A stretch of DNA of 64,000 nt, from the NCBI GenBank assembly GCA_017470985.1, contig JAFUXA010000011.1, forward strand, positions 186,001-250,000, in the 5' to 3' direction. This DNA is from Lachnospiraceae bacterium. GTDB taxonomy: Bacteria > Bacillota > Clostridia > Lachnospirales > Lachnospiraceae. Below the pieces are notes generated by a model. It did no database searches. It saw only the letters and a program-made list of their open reading frames with translations, and had not been told where the DNA came from. The position numbers were made by a program, and so were the translations under genes. Positions 18,091 to 26,620 of the stretch are shown piece after piece. Every line of letters begins with the position of its first letter. Positions within the stretch are counted from its first letter, which is position 1.

Positions 18091-18163
18091 AGAAAAATAT
18101 GCACGACTCTTATATTTTTCTATAGAAAAATATGCATACGACTTATATTTTTCTATAGAAAAA
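18082..18163. repeat. Three identical 16-bp palindromes in 33-bp phase
   Basis: TTTTTCTATAGAAAAA occurs at 18082-18097, 18115-18130 and 18148-18163, each exactly 33 bases after the last. The spacers are related but not identical (ATGCACGACTCTTAT and ATGCATACGACTTATA). The last copy ends two bases before the -35 of the ATPase gene. This looks like a protein-binding array on one face of the helix. Confidence 0.85.
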
Positions 18164-18165
18164 TA

Positions 18166-18193
18166 TTTACAATCAAAGAAATTGTCCTATAAT
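18166..18193 (+). promoter_or_regulatory. Sigma-A promoter of the DUF4143 ATPase gene
   Basis: TTTACA (18166-18171), 16-base spacer, TATAAT (18188-18193), 23 bases before the ATG and directly next to the palindrome array. Confidence 0.7.
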
Positions 18194-18216
18194 AAGAGAT
18201 GAGGAGGGATTGAAAT

Positions 18217-19551
18217 ATGCTTAAAAGAAAAATTTTGAATGACCTCATTGATTGGAAAAATAATAAAAAACATAAAAGCTTGATTATTACAGGACAACGT
18301 CAGATTGGCAAAACTTTTGTTGTGGATGAGATGTTTTCTAAATACTATTCATCATATATAGTTATTAATTTTTTGAAAGAGCCATCCATGATGTCAGAGT
18401 TTGATGGTGATTTGGATGTGGAAACATTAAAAACTAATATATTATTGCGGCGTCCTGGAAGCAAATTTATTGAAGGCGATACTCTGATTTTATTTGATGA
18501 AATACAGGAGTGTCCAGAAGCGATTGCTTCATTGAAATTCTGGACTGAGGATGGCAGATATGATGTTATTGGTATGGGTTCATCTCTGGGAATGAACTAT
18601 AATAGTGAAATATCATATCCTGTTGGCAAGGTCGAATATCTTAATATGTATTCGCTTGATTTTGAAGAATTCCTGTGGGCTTTGAAATTAGATGAGAAGA
18701 TTATAGAGAAAGTTCGGGATTACTATGACAATTTACAGAAAATGCCTACATCAGTTATAGATAGTATGTATGATTATCTGCGTAAATATATAGTGATTGG
18801 AGGAATGCCAGAAGTTGTAAATACATATGTTGAAACAGGTGATATACATGAAGCGGATGTAGTTCAAAGAAGATTGATTAGAGACTACAATGTAGATATT
18901 GCCCGTTTTGCAGATGCCAATATTAGAATTAAAGCACAGGAGTGTTATAAGTCGATTCCTTATCAGTTGACTAAAGATAATCATAAATTTCAATATTCTA
19001 AAATTGAATCCAAAGCTACCGCAACAAAATTTGGTACTAGCATAGCATGGCTTAACAATCAGCTTTTGACTATGAAGGTTTGTGGGATAAAACGATTTGA
19101 ATATCCATTGGAAGCTTTTTCAGATGAGAAGAATTTTAGGTTGTATCCAACAGATATTGGTATATATATTGGAATGTTTGATGAGAGCCTAAAGAAAAAT
19201 ATATTAAGTGATGGAAAGATGGAAGATAAATCTGATAGTTTGATGTTTGGAACTGCAAAAGGTGGAATCTATGAGGCTTTGGCAGCGGATATGCTATACA
19301 AGCGTGGCTATAATAAATTATATTTTTATAAGCACGAAAAAAGCAGTAGCGAGGTTGAGTTTGTAATACAAAAAAATGATGAGATTATTCCTATAGAAAT
19401 AAAAGCAGGTAAAAAACAGGCTAATTCATTGAAAAATATAATAGAAGAAAATAAAATGTTAAAGGTAGGATATAAAATGGCATCTGTAAATATTGGGCAA
19501 TCTATTAATGGAATTGTTTCAATGCCGATGTTTATGCTGATGTTTATGTAA
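18217..19551 (+). CDS. AAA ATPase with DUF4143 domain
   Basis: A 444-residue AAA_14/DUF4143 protein. Walker A is GQRQIGKT (26-33) and Walker B is LILFDEIQE (90-98). The C-terminal part has a PD-(D/E)xK-like pattern: Glu381 in SSEVEFV, then PIEIKAG with Glu394 and Lys396, so it may be a nuclease-like fold, active or not. Members are common in gut anaerobes and archaea in many copies, with no settled role. It has its own promoter and sits between luxS and mtnN. The composition is more AT-rich than its neighbours, which suggests insertion. Confidence 0.85.
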   Translation: MLKRKILNDLIDWKNNKKHKSLIITGQRQIGKTFVVDEMFSKYYSSYIVINFLKEPSMMSEFDGDLDVETLKTNILLRRPGSKFIEGDTLILFDEIQECPEAIASLKFWTEDGRYDVIGMGSSLGMNYNSEISYPVGKVEYLNMYSLDFEEFLWALKLDEKIIEKVRDYYDNLQKMPTSVIDSMYDYLRKYIVIGGMPEVVNTYVETGDIHEADVVQRRLIRDYNVDIARFADANIRIKAQECYKSIPYQLTKDNHKFQYSKIESKATATKFGTSIAWLNNQLLTMKVCGIKRFEYPLEAFSDEKNFRLYPTDIGIYIGMFDESLKKNILSDGKMEDKSDSLMFGTAKGGIYEALAADMLYKRGYNKLYFYKHEKSSSEVEFVIQKNDEIIPIEIKAGKKQANSLKNIIEENKMLKVGYKMASVNIGQSINGIVSMPMFMLMFM

Positions 19552-19582
19552 TAATTAGTAGAAGAAAAGGAGATTATTGATT

Positions 19583-20266
19583 ATGCGTCTTGGAATTATT
19601 GGAGCCATGCAGATTGAGATTGAAAATCTGAAAGGCCATATGGAAAATGTGAGAAATGAAGAGGTAAGTGGAGTTACATTTACCATAGGAGAAATAGACG
19701 GAGTGGAGATTGTAGCTGCGGTAAGCGGTGTTGGCAAGGTGTTTGCTGCTGTATGCGCTGAGGCTATGATTTTAAAGTACAATGTGGACCGTTTGATAAA
19801 TATTGGTGTGGCAGGTACTCTCTGCGATGAACTTGGAGTGATGGATGTGGCTATCGCTGACCAGGTGGTTCAGCACGATATGAATACTTCTGCTTTGGGA
19901 GATCCGGTGGGACTTATTTCAGGAATCAATCAGGTATATCTGCCGGCAGATAAGCAGATGTGCCAGGAGATTGAATCAGTAGTTGATAAGATGGGTATCA
20001 ATCATCTGGTTGGAACTATTGCAACAGGAGATTTGTTCCTTAGTGACGAGAAGATGAAAGCCAATATTCACAAGGAGTTTGGTGCTATTGCTGGCGAGAT
20101 GGAAGGCGGAAGTATCGGACAGGTTTGTTATGTGAACAAAGTGCCATTTACAATTATCAGAAGTATATCTGATGGCAAGGGAGCAGCAATGGATTACCAG
20201 ACATTTGCCGAGAAGGCCGCTCAGGTTGGAATTAATATTATCCTGGAATATGTGAAGATGCTGTAA
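19583..20266 (+). CDS. mtnN: 5'-methylthioadenosine/S-adenosylhomocysteine nucleosidase
   Basis: The protein (228 residues from the ATG at 19583) starts MRLGIIGAMQIEIENL and has the MTAN marks GVAGTL, IATGDLFL, AGEMEGGSIGQVCY and IRSISDGKG with the catalytic Asp. It releases adenine from MTA and SAH; the SAH product is the substrate of LuxS. A TTG six bases earlier is in frame, but the spacing to AAAAGGAG favours the ATG. The gene is probably a former luxS operon partner. Confidence 0.93.
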   Translation: MRLGIIGAMQIEIENLKGHMENVRNEEVSGVTFTIGEIDGVEIVAAVSGVGKVFAAVCAEAMILKYNVDRLINIGVAGTLCDELGVMDVAIADQVVQHDMNTSALGDPVGLISGINQVYLPADKQMCQEIESVVDKMGINHLVGTIATGDLFLSDEKMKANIHKEFGAIAGEMEGGSIGQVCYVNKVPFTIIRSISDGKGAAMDYQTFAEKAAQVGINIILEYVKML

Positions 20267-20368
20267 TAGAATTGAGAAAAAGTGATAAGTATACAGTATT
20301 GTATTTTCACAGAATGAAGAAGCGATAATGTATCATTTTCGCAGAAGAAAAGGAAGATAGGTGGGAAT

Positions 20369-21394
20369 ATGGAACAGATTCCTTTTGAGAAAATTGCCAT
20401 ATTGATGGCTACATATAATGGTGAGAAATATTTACGCCAACAGGTGGAGTCTATCATGAATCAGACCTATCAGAAAATTGTGCTGGTAATTCATGATGAC
20501 GGTTCTACAGATGGAACCTGCGAACTTATATCCCAACTGGTGGAGGAGTATGAGCCGGGGAAAATAATAGTGCTGCAAGGTAAATCCTGTGGTTCAGCTA
20601 AGGCAAATTTTATGTGGATGCTGGCTCATGTGGAATCGGACTATTATATGTTTGCAGATCAGGATGATGTATGGCTGCCTGAAAAGATTGAAAAGACCAT
20701 GAAGAGATATTTAGAAATAGATTGTGATAAGGATAATTACAATCTGATTTTCACTGATATGGCTGTGGTTGATGAAAATTTAAAAGAGATATATCCGTCA
20801 TTTATCAGATCTATCGATAGAGATATCAATCATGTGTGGCCTGGACAGTTGATAATAGACAATGTGGCAGCGGGATGCACTATGTTGTTTGGCCGGGATT
20901 TGAGAGATGTTATAGTAGATTCTATGGAAGACATAGATTTGTCGAAGGTTGAGATGCATGATAGATTGCTTATTACAGTTGCATCAGTTCTTGGGTTGGT
21001 ATATGGCATAGATGAACCACTGTCATTGTACAGACAGCATGGAGATAATGAGATGGGGGCTGTTCATGAGACATTATTTGACAAGGTTGCAAGAAATATA
21101 AAAGGAATAGTCACCGGAGAAAGGGCTGAAGGTCATGCTGCCTTTATTAAGGGAGCACAGGATTTTGCAGGAGAAGTATATAAAGTATGTGTGAAAGCCT
21201 ATTCCCATAGAAATACAGAGGAAGAGCATAGCTATGAAGACTTCTATAGATTAACTGAGATAAACTGGATTGAGGACTATGCTCATATGGGTGAGAAGAA
21301 TCTCAGCAGAAATGAGAAAATCGATTTCTATATGGCCCATCATTTGGAGAGGGCAACAGAGGAAGCGACTTATAGGATGTACAAGTGGATATAA
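20369..21394 (+). CDS. Family 2 glycosyltransferase
   Basis: A 341-residue GT-A enzyme of the GT2 family, similar in plan to rhamnosyltransferases of wall polysaccharide synthesis. ILMATYNGEKYL (11-22), DDGSTDGT (43-50) and the metal-binding DQDD (97-100) are present. It is cytosolic or membrane-associated and would add a sugar from a nucleotide or lipid donor. Its stop overlaps the start of the next membrane gene by one base (TAATG), so the two are co-translated. The 100 bases upstream contain an imperfect direct repeat and no clear promoter. Confidence 0.88.
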   Translation: MEQIPFEKIAILMATYNGEKYLRQQVESIMNQTYQKIVLVIHDDGSTDGTCELISQLVEEYEPGKIIVLQGKSCGSAKANFMWMLAHVESDYYMFADQDDVWLPEKIEKTMKRYLEIDCDKDNYNLIFTDMAVVDENLKEIYPSFIRSIDRDINHVWPGQLIIDNVAAGCTMLFGRDLRDVIVDSMEDIDLSKVEMHDRLLITVASVLGLVYGIDEPLSLYRQHGDNEMGAVHETLFDKVARNIKGIVTGERAEGHAAFIKGAQDFAGEVYKVCVKAYSHRNTEEEHSYEDFYRLTEINWIEDYAHMGEKNLSRNEKIDFYMAHHLERATEEATYRMYKWI

Positions 21395-23595
21395 TGAATA
21401 GATTTGATAATGTGAAAGTAACAAGAAATAAGTTAATAATACTTTTTGCCCTGTCGGTGATTCTGCGATTTATCATATGCAATTATTTTCCCAAGACAAT
21501 TAATTGCTATCCAGATGAATTGCTCTATCTGTCGGCAGCAGAGAGCCTCTGGAATAATCACGGGGTAATGGTCTATAACCTGGCTACAACTTTCAAGAAG
21601 GTTGGTTATTCCTTTTTTATTGCTCCTGCGTTTGCTTTGGGAAATATACATGTGAGAATGAGTGTTATTGGGTTCATAAACTCAGTGCTTATGTCGGCAG
21701 GAATCTTTCCTGTATACGGCATGGCTAGGAGATTTTTCAAGAGAAATAGTTTCATATGGTTGAGCATTCTCTTCTACATGATTTCTCCTAGCATGACCTA
21801 TTCCATGACATTTGCCAGTGAGAATCTGTATATTCCAGTGTCCCTGGTGGTGCTTTATGTCATTGTGGAAGTGGAAGCCAGATGGCGGGAGTATATGAAT
21901 GAGTATGCTGACGATTGTGTAAAAGTCAGTGCAAATGTTAGTGCAAAATCAGGTGCAAAGGATGGCGCAAAAGCTGATATAAATGATGTGGCAAATGATG
22001 GCGGAAACATCACAAGCTTTATCATAAAAAATATAGGGCTTTTGATACTTGGAATTGGAGCTTGGATATTGGCTTATATTACCAAGGAGTTGGCTCTTGT
22101 GATTCCGTTGGCGCTGGTGGCATATATGTTTATGTCCAAGATCGTGATGTCGGTACGCGGAGACTCTAGAAGCTATGATTCCGATAATGTTGGGAATGCA
22201 GCTGATGGAGCTTGTGAAATTGATAGCAATAATAGCTATGGTGTGGCAGGCGCTAAAAATAAGAGTGGCCTCGGTTCTGCGATTAAGTTGCTGGTTGCCG
22301 GTATTGCTATTGTTGCTTTGGTTTATGGCATCTGGTGGTTTTGTAATCGAGGATCTAATTATTATCAATTGGGTATTAATACTGAAATCCTTAGTCAGCG
22401 CTGGGGATATCTGCTGTATGGCTTTGGATTCTTTGTGACTATTAGCATTGTGGGGCTTCTGGTGGTGCCGGTGCTTCTGCCTATGACTGTGAAAAATCAG
22501 ATGAATAGTAATGCCAAGAGATTATATTACATTATGCTTCTGATTATCCTGGGCACAGCGGCGATAGTTGCCTATACAATTTATATGTATGAGGATTATC
22601 CATCCATTACACCTCGTGCCCATGTGAGATATGTGGAATACCTCTATGTGCCATTTCTCATGGTGCTTATGACCATGTGGGAGCGGAGGGCGATTGATGC
22701 TGCGAAAGCGAATGTTACAATGGATAAGCCAACAACAACTGGTAAAACAGAAAATATAATATCAGATGTGGCTGCGGTTGATAGCAAGAGTGATGCCAGC
22801 AAATTAAACTGGCCGGGAATTATCATGGCAGCAGTTTGTTTAGGCGGCATGAACTTCATCTTCAATGGTTTTAATGGTCAAACCATTGATCATACAACAT
22901 TATTTTACATGCAGTTATTTGCATCGGAGGGCAAGACATTTAGTCCGATGGCGGCCAATTTATTGATACTTGCAATTACTGTGGTGACTTTGGTACTGAT
23001 GGGGTTATATTCAACAGGCAGTCATGGTTTCAATAAAGCTCAAGATACAAGTGGAGAACAAGCTTCTGGCGCTCGAAGCTCGAAAATTGGAAAAACCAAA
23101 ATATTCTGGGAAATATTTATCACAGGAGCCATAATTATGTCTCTTGGAAACTCAGTGCTGTCTGGTTATATACAATACAAGACTCACACCCACAGTGGAC
23201 AGGAAACTGCTGAGATTTATGACATTAGAGATTTCGTGAGAAATCATAATGACGACACATTTCTTGTGATGGAATCGGCAGCAGGTGAAGAAATGTTGGA
23301 TACATTTCTCATGGATTGTGATAATCTAGTATATGCAAGTGAAGGCATATTGTTTGAGCAGGCCTTGCTTGGTGATACAGGAATTGATTTGGATGTGGCT
23401 CCGGTCTGGGGCAGAGATGTAACAGGTGGTGTGAATTATGATGACATTAGAGATATAGATTATGTCATTGTATTTACAGATGTATATGCCTTGAAGGGAG
23501 AGGCTGATGTAATTGGCGAGTACCCGGCAAATCAATGTGTGGTATATAAATTGCGAGATACAAGGCAGTTGCCGATATTTGCTCAGGCACAGTAA
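21394..23595 (+). CDS. Polytopic membrane protein, probable ArnT/PMT-like lipid-dependent glycosyltransferase
   Basis: The 733-residue product has about 12 membrane segments. The first loop holds the acidic NCYPDELLYL after segment 1, the layout of GT39/GT83 (PMT, ArnT) enzymes, where acidic residues in loop 1 bind metal and polyprenyl-phosphate sugar. Two cytosolic or extracellular loops contain low-complexity inserts rich in Ala, Asn, Asp, Gly and Ser (about residues 172-205 and 255-290). It is coupled by one-base overlap to the GT2 gene, so the two probably build and attach one glycan. I chose the ATG at 21394 over an in-frame GTG at 21385 for this coupling. Confidence 0.7.
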   Translation: MNRFDNVKVTRNKLIILFALSVILRFIICNYFPKTINCYPDELLYLSAAESLWNNHGVMVYNLATTFKKVGYSFFIAPAFALGNIHVRMSVIGFINSVLMSAGIFPVYGMARRFFKRNSFIWLSILFYMISPSMTYSMTFASENLYIPVSLVVLYVIVEVEARWREYMNEYADDCVKVSANVSAKSGAKDGAKADINDVANDGGNITSFIIKNIGLLILGIGAWILAYITKELALVIPLALVAYMFMSKIVMSVRGDSRSYDSDNVGNAADGACEIDSNNSYGVAGAKNKSGLGSAIKLLVAGIAIVALVYGIWWFCNRGSNYYQLGINTEILSQRWGYLLYGFGFFVTISIVGLLVVPVLLPMTVKNQMNSNAKRLYYIMLLIILGTAAIVAYTIYMYEDYPSITPRAHVRYVEYLYVPFLMVLMTMWERRAIDAAKANVTMDKPTTTGKTENIISDVAAVDSKSDASKLNWPGIIMAAVCLGGMNFIFNGFNGQTIDHTTLFYMQLFASEGKTFSPMAANLLILAITVVTLVLMGLYSTGSHGFNKAQDTSGEQASGARSSKIGKTKIFWEIFITGAIIMSLGNSVLSGYIQYKTHTHSGQETAEIYDIRDFVRNHNDDTFLVMESAAGEEMLDTFLMDCDNLVYASEGILFEQALLGDTGIDLDVAPVWGRDVTGGVNYDDIRDIDYVIVFTDVYALKGEADVIGEYPANQCVVYKLRDTRQLPIFAQAQ

Positions 23596-23705
23596 TTGCT
23601 GGAGAAGAAATTATTAGAGAAGTAATTGCCAAAAGAAAAATTGCTGGAAGAATATTTGCTGGAGAAATAATTACTAGATACAATAATTTCTAGAAATAAT
23701 AGATT
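23596..23705. repeat. Degenerate short repeats before glmM
   Basis: The intergenic run contains several variants of ATTGCTGGAGAA(G/A)AAATTA in a row (for example ATTGCTGGAGAAG, TTGCTGGAAGAA, TTTGCTGGAGAAA), with two AATTATTAGA/AATTACTAGA units. It looks like decayed tandem duplication. No promoter is evident. Confidence 0.5.
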
Positions 23706-23720
23706 TAGGAGTGAAATAGA

Positions 23721-25106
23721 ATGGGAAAATATTTTGGAACAGATGGCTTCAGAGGCGAAGCAAACATGAATCTTACTGCAGATCATGCCTATCAGGTAGG
23801 TAGATTTCTGGGATGGTATTACACTCAGCTCAAGAAGCAGGCAGGAAGTGACGAGCATGCCAAGGTTGTAATTGGAAAGGATACTAGACTTTCTTCTTAT
23901 ATGTTTGAGTACTGTCTCATTGGTGGATTGGTTGCATCAGGAGCAGATGCTTATATGATGCATGTAACAACAACTCCTTCAGTGGCACATATTACAAGTG
24001 TGGATGATTTCGACTGCGGTATTATGATTTCTGCTTCTCACAATCCATATTATGATAATGGAATCAAGCTCTTCAACGGACAGGGCGAGAAGATGGACGA
24101 GGAGACAATCAGCTATGTGGAGGCTTACATTGATGGCGAGCTGGAGCTTTTCGGTCAGAAGTGGGACGAGGTTCCTTATGCAACTAAGGAAGGAATCGGT
24201 AGCACAGTTGATTATGTAAGTGGTAGAAATAGATACATGGGTTATCTGATTTCTCTGGGACTTTATAGCTTCAGAGACAAGAAGGTGGCCTTAGATTGCG
24301 CAAATGGTGCTTCTTGGAATGTGGCTCGTTCTGTATTTGAGGCTCTCGGTGCCAAGGTACTTGTTATCAATGCCGAGCCAGATGGAACTAATATTAATAT
24401 GAATGCAGGAAGTACACATATTGAGGGACTTACTAAGTTCGTTGTGGAAAATGGTTGTGATTGTGGATTTGCATTTGACGGTGATGCTGACAGATGTCTG
24501 GCTGTTGATGAGAAGGGCGAGGTAATCACTGGAGATCACATCTTATATATCTATGGCAAATATATGAAAGAGCGCGGCAAGCTTACTAACAACACAGTAG
24601 TTACAACTGTTATGAGTAACTTCGGTTTATACAAAGCATTTGACGCACTTGGAATTGATTATGCCAAGACAGCAGTTGGTGATAAATATGTATACGAGTA
24701 CATGACCAAGAATGGTTGCAGAATCGGTGGAGAGCAGAGCGGACATATCATCTTCTCTAAATATGCTACAACAGGTGATGGAATCCTCACAGCTTTGAAA
24801 CTTATGGAAGTGTTGTGTGCGAAGAAGTGCAAGATGAGCGAGTTGCACAAGGACTTGGTTATCTTCCCACAGGTTTTGGAAAATGTGCGTGTAACAGACA
24901 AGACTGAGGCCCAGAATGATGCCAAGGTACAGGAAGCTGTAAATGCAGTGGCCGAAGCTCTTGGTGATACAGGTAGAATTCTGGTGCGTGAGTCAGGTAT
25001 AGAGCCATTGGTTCGTGTAATGGTTGAGGCAGAGAGTCATGAGCTTTGTGAGAAATATGTAAAGCAGGTGGTTGATGTAATCAAGGCCCAGGGCTATGCA
25101 GTTTAG
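23721..25106 (+). CDS. glmM: Phosphoglucosamine mutase (phosphohexomutase family)
   Basis: The 461-residue protein begins GKYFGTDGFRGEAN and has all four regions of the family: the phospho-serine ISASHNP (Ser106), the metal site DGDADRC, the sugar-specificity loop GEQSGH, and the phosphate loop VRESGIEPLVRVM. The start and active-site loop match GlmM, which turns glucosamine-6-phosphate into glucosamine-1-phosphate for UDP-GlcNAc. The phosphate loop has ESGIEP where PSGTEP is usual. Phosphomannomutase activity cannot be excluded. TTAGGAG precedes the ATG. Confidence 0.88.
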   Translation: MGKYFGTDGFRGEANMNLTADHAYQVGRFLGWYYTQLKKQAGSDEHAKVVIGKDTRLSSYMFEYCLIGGLVASGADAYMMHVTTTPSVAHITSVDDFDCGIMISASHNPYYDNGIKLFNGQGEKMDEETISYVEAYIDGELELFGQKWDEVPYATKEGIGSTVDYVSGRNRYMGYLISLGLYSFRDKKVALDCANGASWNVARSVFEALGAKVLVINAEPDGTNINMNAGSTHIEGLTKFVVENGCDCGFAFDGDADRCLAVDEKGEVITGDHILYIYGKYMKERGKLTNNTVVTTVMSNFGLYKAFDALGIDYAKTAVGDKYVYEYMTKNGCRIGGEQSGHIIFSKYATTGDGILTALKLMEVLCAKKCKMSELHKDLVIFPQVLENVRVTDKTEAQNDAKVQEAVNAVAEALGDTGRILVRESGIEPLVRVMVEAESHELCEKYVKQVVDVIKAQGYAV

Positions 25107-25206
25107 GTTTGAGCAGATGGATGAAGAAATCATTTGAGTAATCAGTTGTGATTTTAATTATAACGGACATTGTAGATGTTTATAAAAAATATTGAAATAT
25201 TGGAAG

Positions 25207-25240
25207 CTCCGACAGGTCGTGTGACTTGCCGGAGTTTTTT
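25207..25240 (+). terminator. Rho-independent terminator after glmM
   Basis: CTCCGACAGGTC (25207-25218) pairs with GACTTGCCGGAG (25223-25234), mostly Watson-Crick with wobbles, then TTTTTT. Confidence 0.9.
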
Positions 25241-25331
25241 ATTATTTATCGCAGGCTAAATGTGAGATATAATTGGGGCAAATAGATTTTGATTTTATTT
25301 GACGTGCGTCAAATACAGAAAAGAGGATTGA

Positions 25332-26231
25332 GTGAATTATAAAACTGACAATCATGAGATTATAAAATTACATACGGGAAATGTGCCATATCTGTACTAT
25401 CCGAGACTGGAGGAGATTGATTTTATAAAGCATTGTTTCACCACCAGAATGGGAGGAGTGTCAGAGGGGATTTTTGCAACTCTAAATCTGAGCTTCACCC
25501 GAGGGGATGATGAGAATGCGGTTATGGAAAATTATAGAAGGCTGGCTGCAGAGATTGGTTGTGATATAGGCGACTTCGTATGTACAGATCAGACTCATAC
25601 CACCAATGTAATTAGAGTGGGGAAGTATGACAGGGGAAATGGAGTGACTAGACCGAAGCCATATACTGATGTGGATGGGCTTGTGACCAATGAACCTGGA
25701 GTGGTTCTGTCAACTTTCTATGCTGATTGCGTACCACTATATTTTGTGGATCCTGTTAATAAGGCGATTGGATTGTCTCATTCCGGATGGCGAGGCACTG
25801 TTCATCGTATGGGTCAGGCTACTATAGAGAAGATGGCCGAGGAGTTCGAGACAAAGCCTGAGGATGTAATTGCAGCCATCGGCCCGTCAATCTGTCAGGA
25901 TTGTTATGAAGTGAGCGAGGATGTGGCAGAGGAGTTCGCCAGAGAGTTTGGAGGTGTGAGTGATTACAGTGGCGATACCTGTGATGATGGTTGGAAGTTA
26001 AAACTACAGGGGCGAGTGGCGGAGATTCTATCATATGGAAATGCACCAGGGAAATACCAGCTTAACCTGTGGAGAGCCAATGAGATTGTGTTGGCTGAGG
26101 CTGGGGTGAAGAAGGAAAATATTGTCACAACCAATATATGCACCTGTTGCAATCCGAAGGAGCTGTTTTCCCATAGAGCATCTCACGGTAAGCGTGGCAA
26201 TCTGGGTGCGTTTATGTATATTAAGGAGTGA
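25332..26231 (+). CDS. pgeF: Peptidoglycan editing factor PgeF / YfiH multicopper-like protein
   Basis: A 299-residue member of the YfiH/laccase-domain family. The metal triad appears as His in DQTHTTNV, Cys in YADCVPLYF and His in HSGWRGTV, with the late IGPSICQDCYEV and NICTCCN motifs. PgeF (YfiH) in E. coli removes misplaced L-serine from peptidoglycan precursors, and homologues show purine nucleoside phosphorylase or adenosine deaminase activity. The start is GTG at 25332, five bases after AGAGGA. It stands alone between the glmM terminator and the HipBA operators. Confidence 0.85.
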   Translation: MNYKTDNHEIIKLHTGNVPYLYYPRLEEIDFIKHCFTTRMGGVSEGIFATLNLSFTRGDDENAVMENYRRLAAEIGCDIGDFVCTDQTHTTNVIRVGKYDRGNGVTRPKPYTDVDGLVTNEPGVVLSTFYADCVPLYFVDPVNKAIGLSHSGWRGTVHRMGQATIEKMAEEFETKPEDVIAAIGPSICQDCYEVSEDVAEEFAREFGGVSDYSGDTCDDGWKLKLQGRVAEILSYGNAPGKYQLNLWRANEIVLAEAGVKKENIVTTNICTCCNPKELFSHRASHGKRGNLGAFMYIKE

Positions 26232-26240
26232 TGTACTTTT

Positions 26241-26269
26241 ATGACAAATCGTGATATATTATAGATAAT
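26241..26269 (+). promoter_or_regulatory. Promoter of the hipBA operon
   Basis: ATGACA (26241-26246), 17-base spacer, GATAAT (26264-26269). The -10 lies inside the first palindromic operator, so binding there should block transcription. Confidence 0.55.
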
Positions 26270-26322
26270 ATATTATCCATAATATGCAAAATAGGCGGTT
26301 TATAGATAATATATTATCTATA
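26260..26322. promoter_or_regulatory. Two palindromic operators upstream of hipBA
   Basis: A perfect 22-bp palindrome with half-site TATAGATAATA occupies 26301-26322. A copy with one changed base (TATCCATA at its 3' end) occupies 26260-26281. They start 41 bases apart, about four helical turns. The second ends just before the CGGAGG ribosome site of hipB. The layout fits autorepression by the HipB-like protein. Confidence 0.75.
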
Positions 26323-26338
26323 AACGGAGGCTGATAAA

Positions 26339-26620
26339 ATGGCAAGAAGATATATATGGGAAACTCCAGATGAGATAAATATGGCATTGGCAAATAGAGT
26401 TCGAGAGATTCGTAGAAGAAGAGATATTACGCAACAGGAGCTGAGCGAAAAGAGCGGGGTCAGTTACGGTTCTCTTAAGCGCTTTGAAAGTACGGGGAAT
26501 ATTTCTTTGATTTCTTTAACCAAAATCGCTGTGGCGTTAGAAATGGAAAATGAGATTCGCCAGTTATTTAGTGATGTGACGTACAAGGATATAGAGGAGG
26601 TTATTCGTGGAAACAGGTAA
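26339..26620 (+). CDS. hipB: HipB-like XRE-family antitoxin/repressor
   Basis: A 93-residue protein with an N-terminal Lys/Arg-rich arm and one helix-turn-helix (RRRRDITQQELSEKSGVSYG, residues about 26-45, then SLKRFESTGNISLISLTKIA). It should bind the two palindromes upstream as a dimer and, with the kinase encoded next, repress its own operon. Its 3' end overlaps the start of hipA by 14 bases, the usual coupling for an antitoxin-toxin pair. Confidence 0.85.
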   Translation: MARRYIWETPDEINMALANRVREIRRRRDITQQELSEKSGVSYGSLKRFESTGNISLISLTKIAVALEMENEIRQLFSDVTYKDIEEVIRGNR

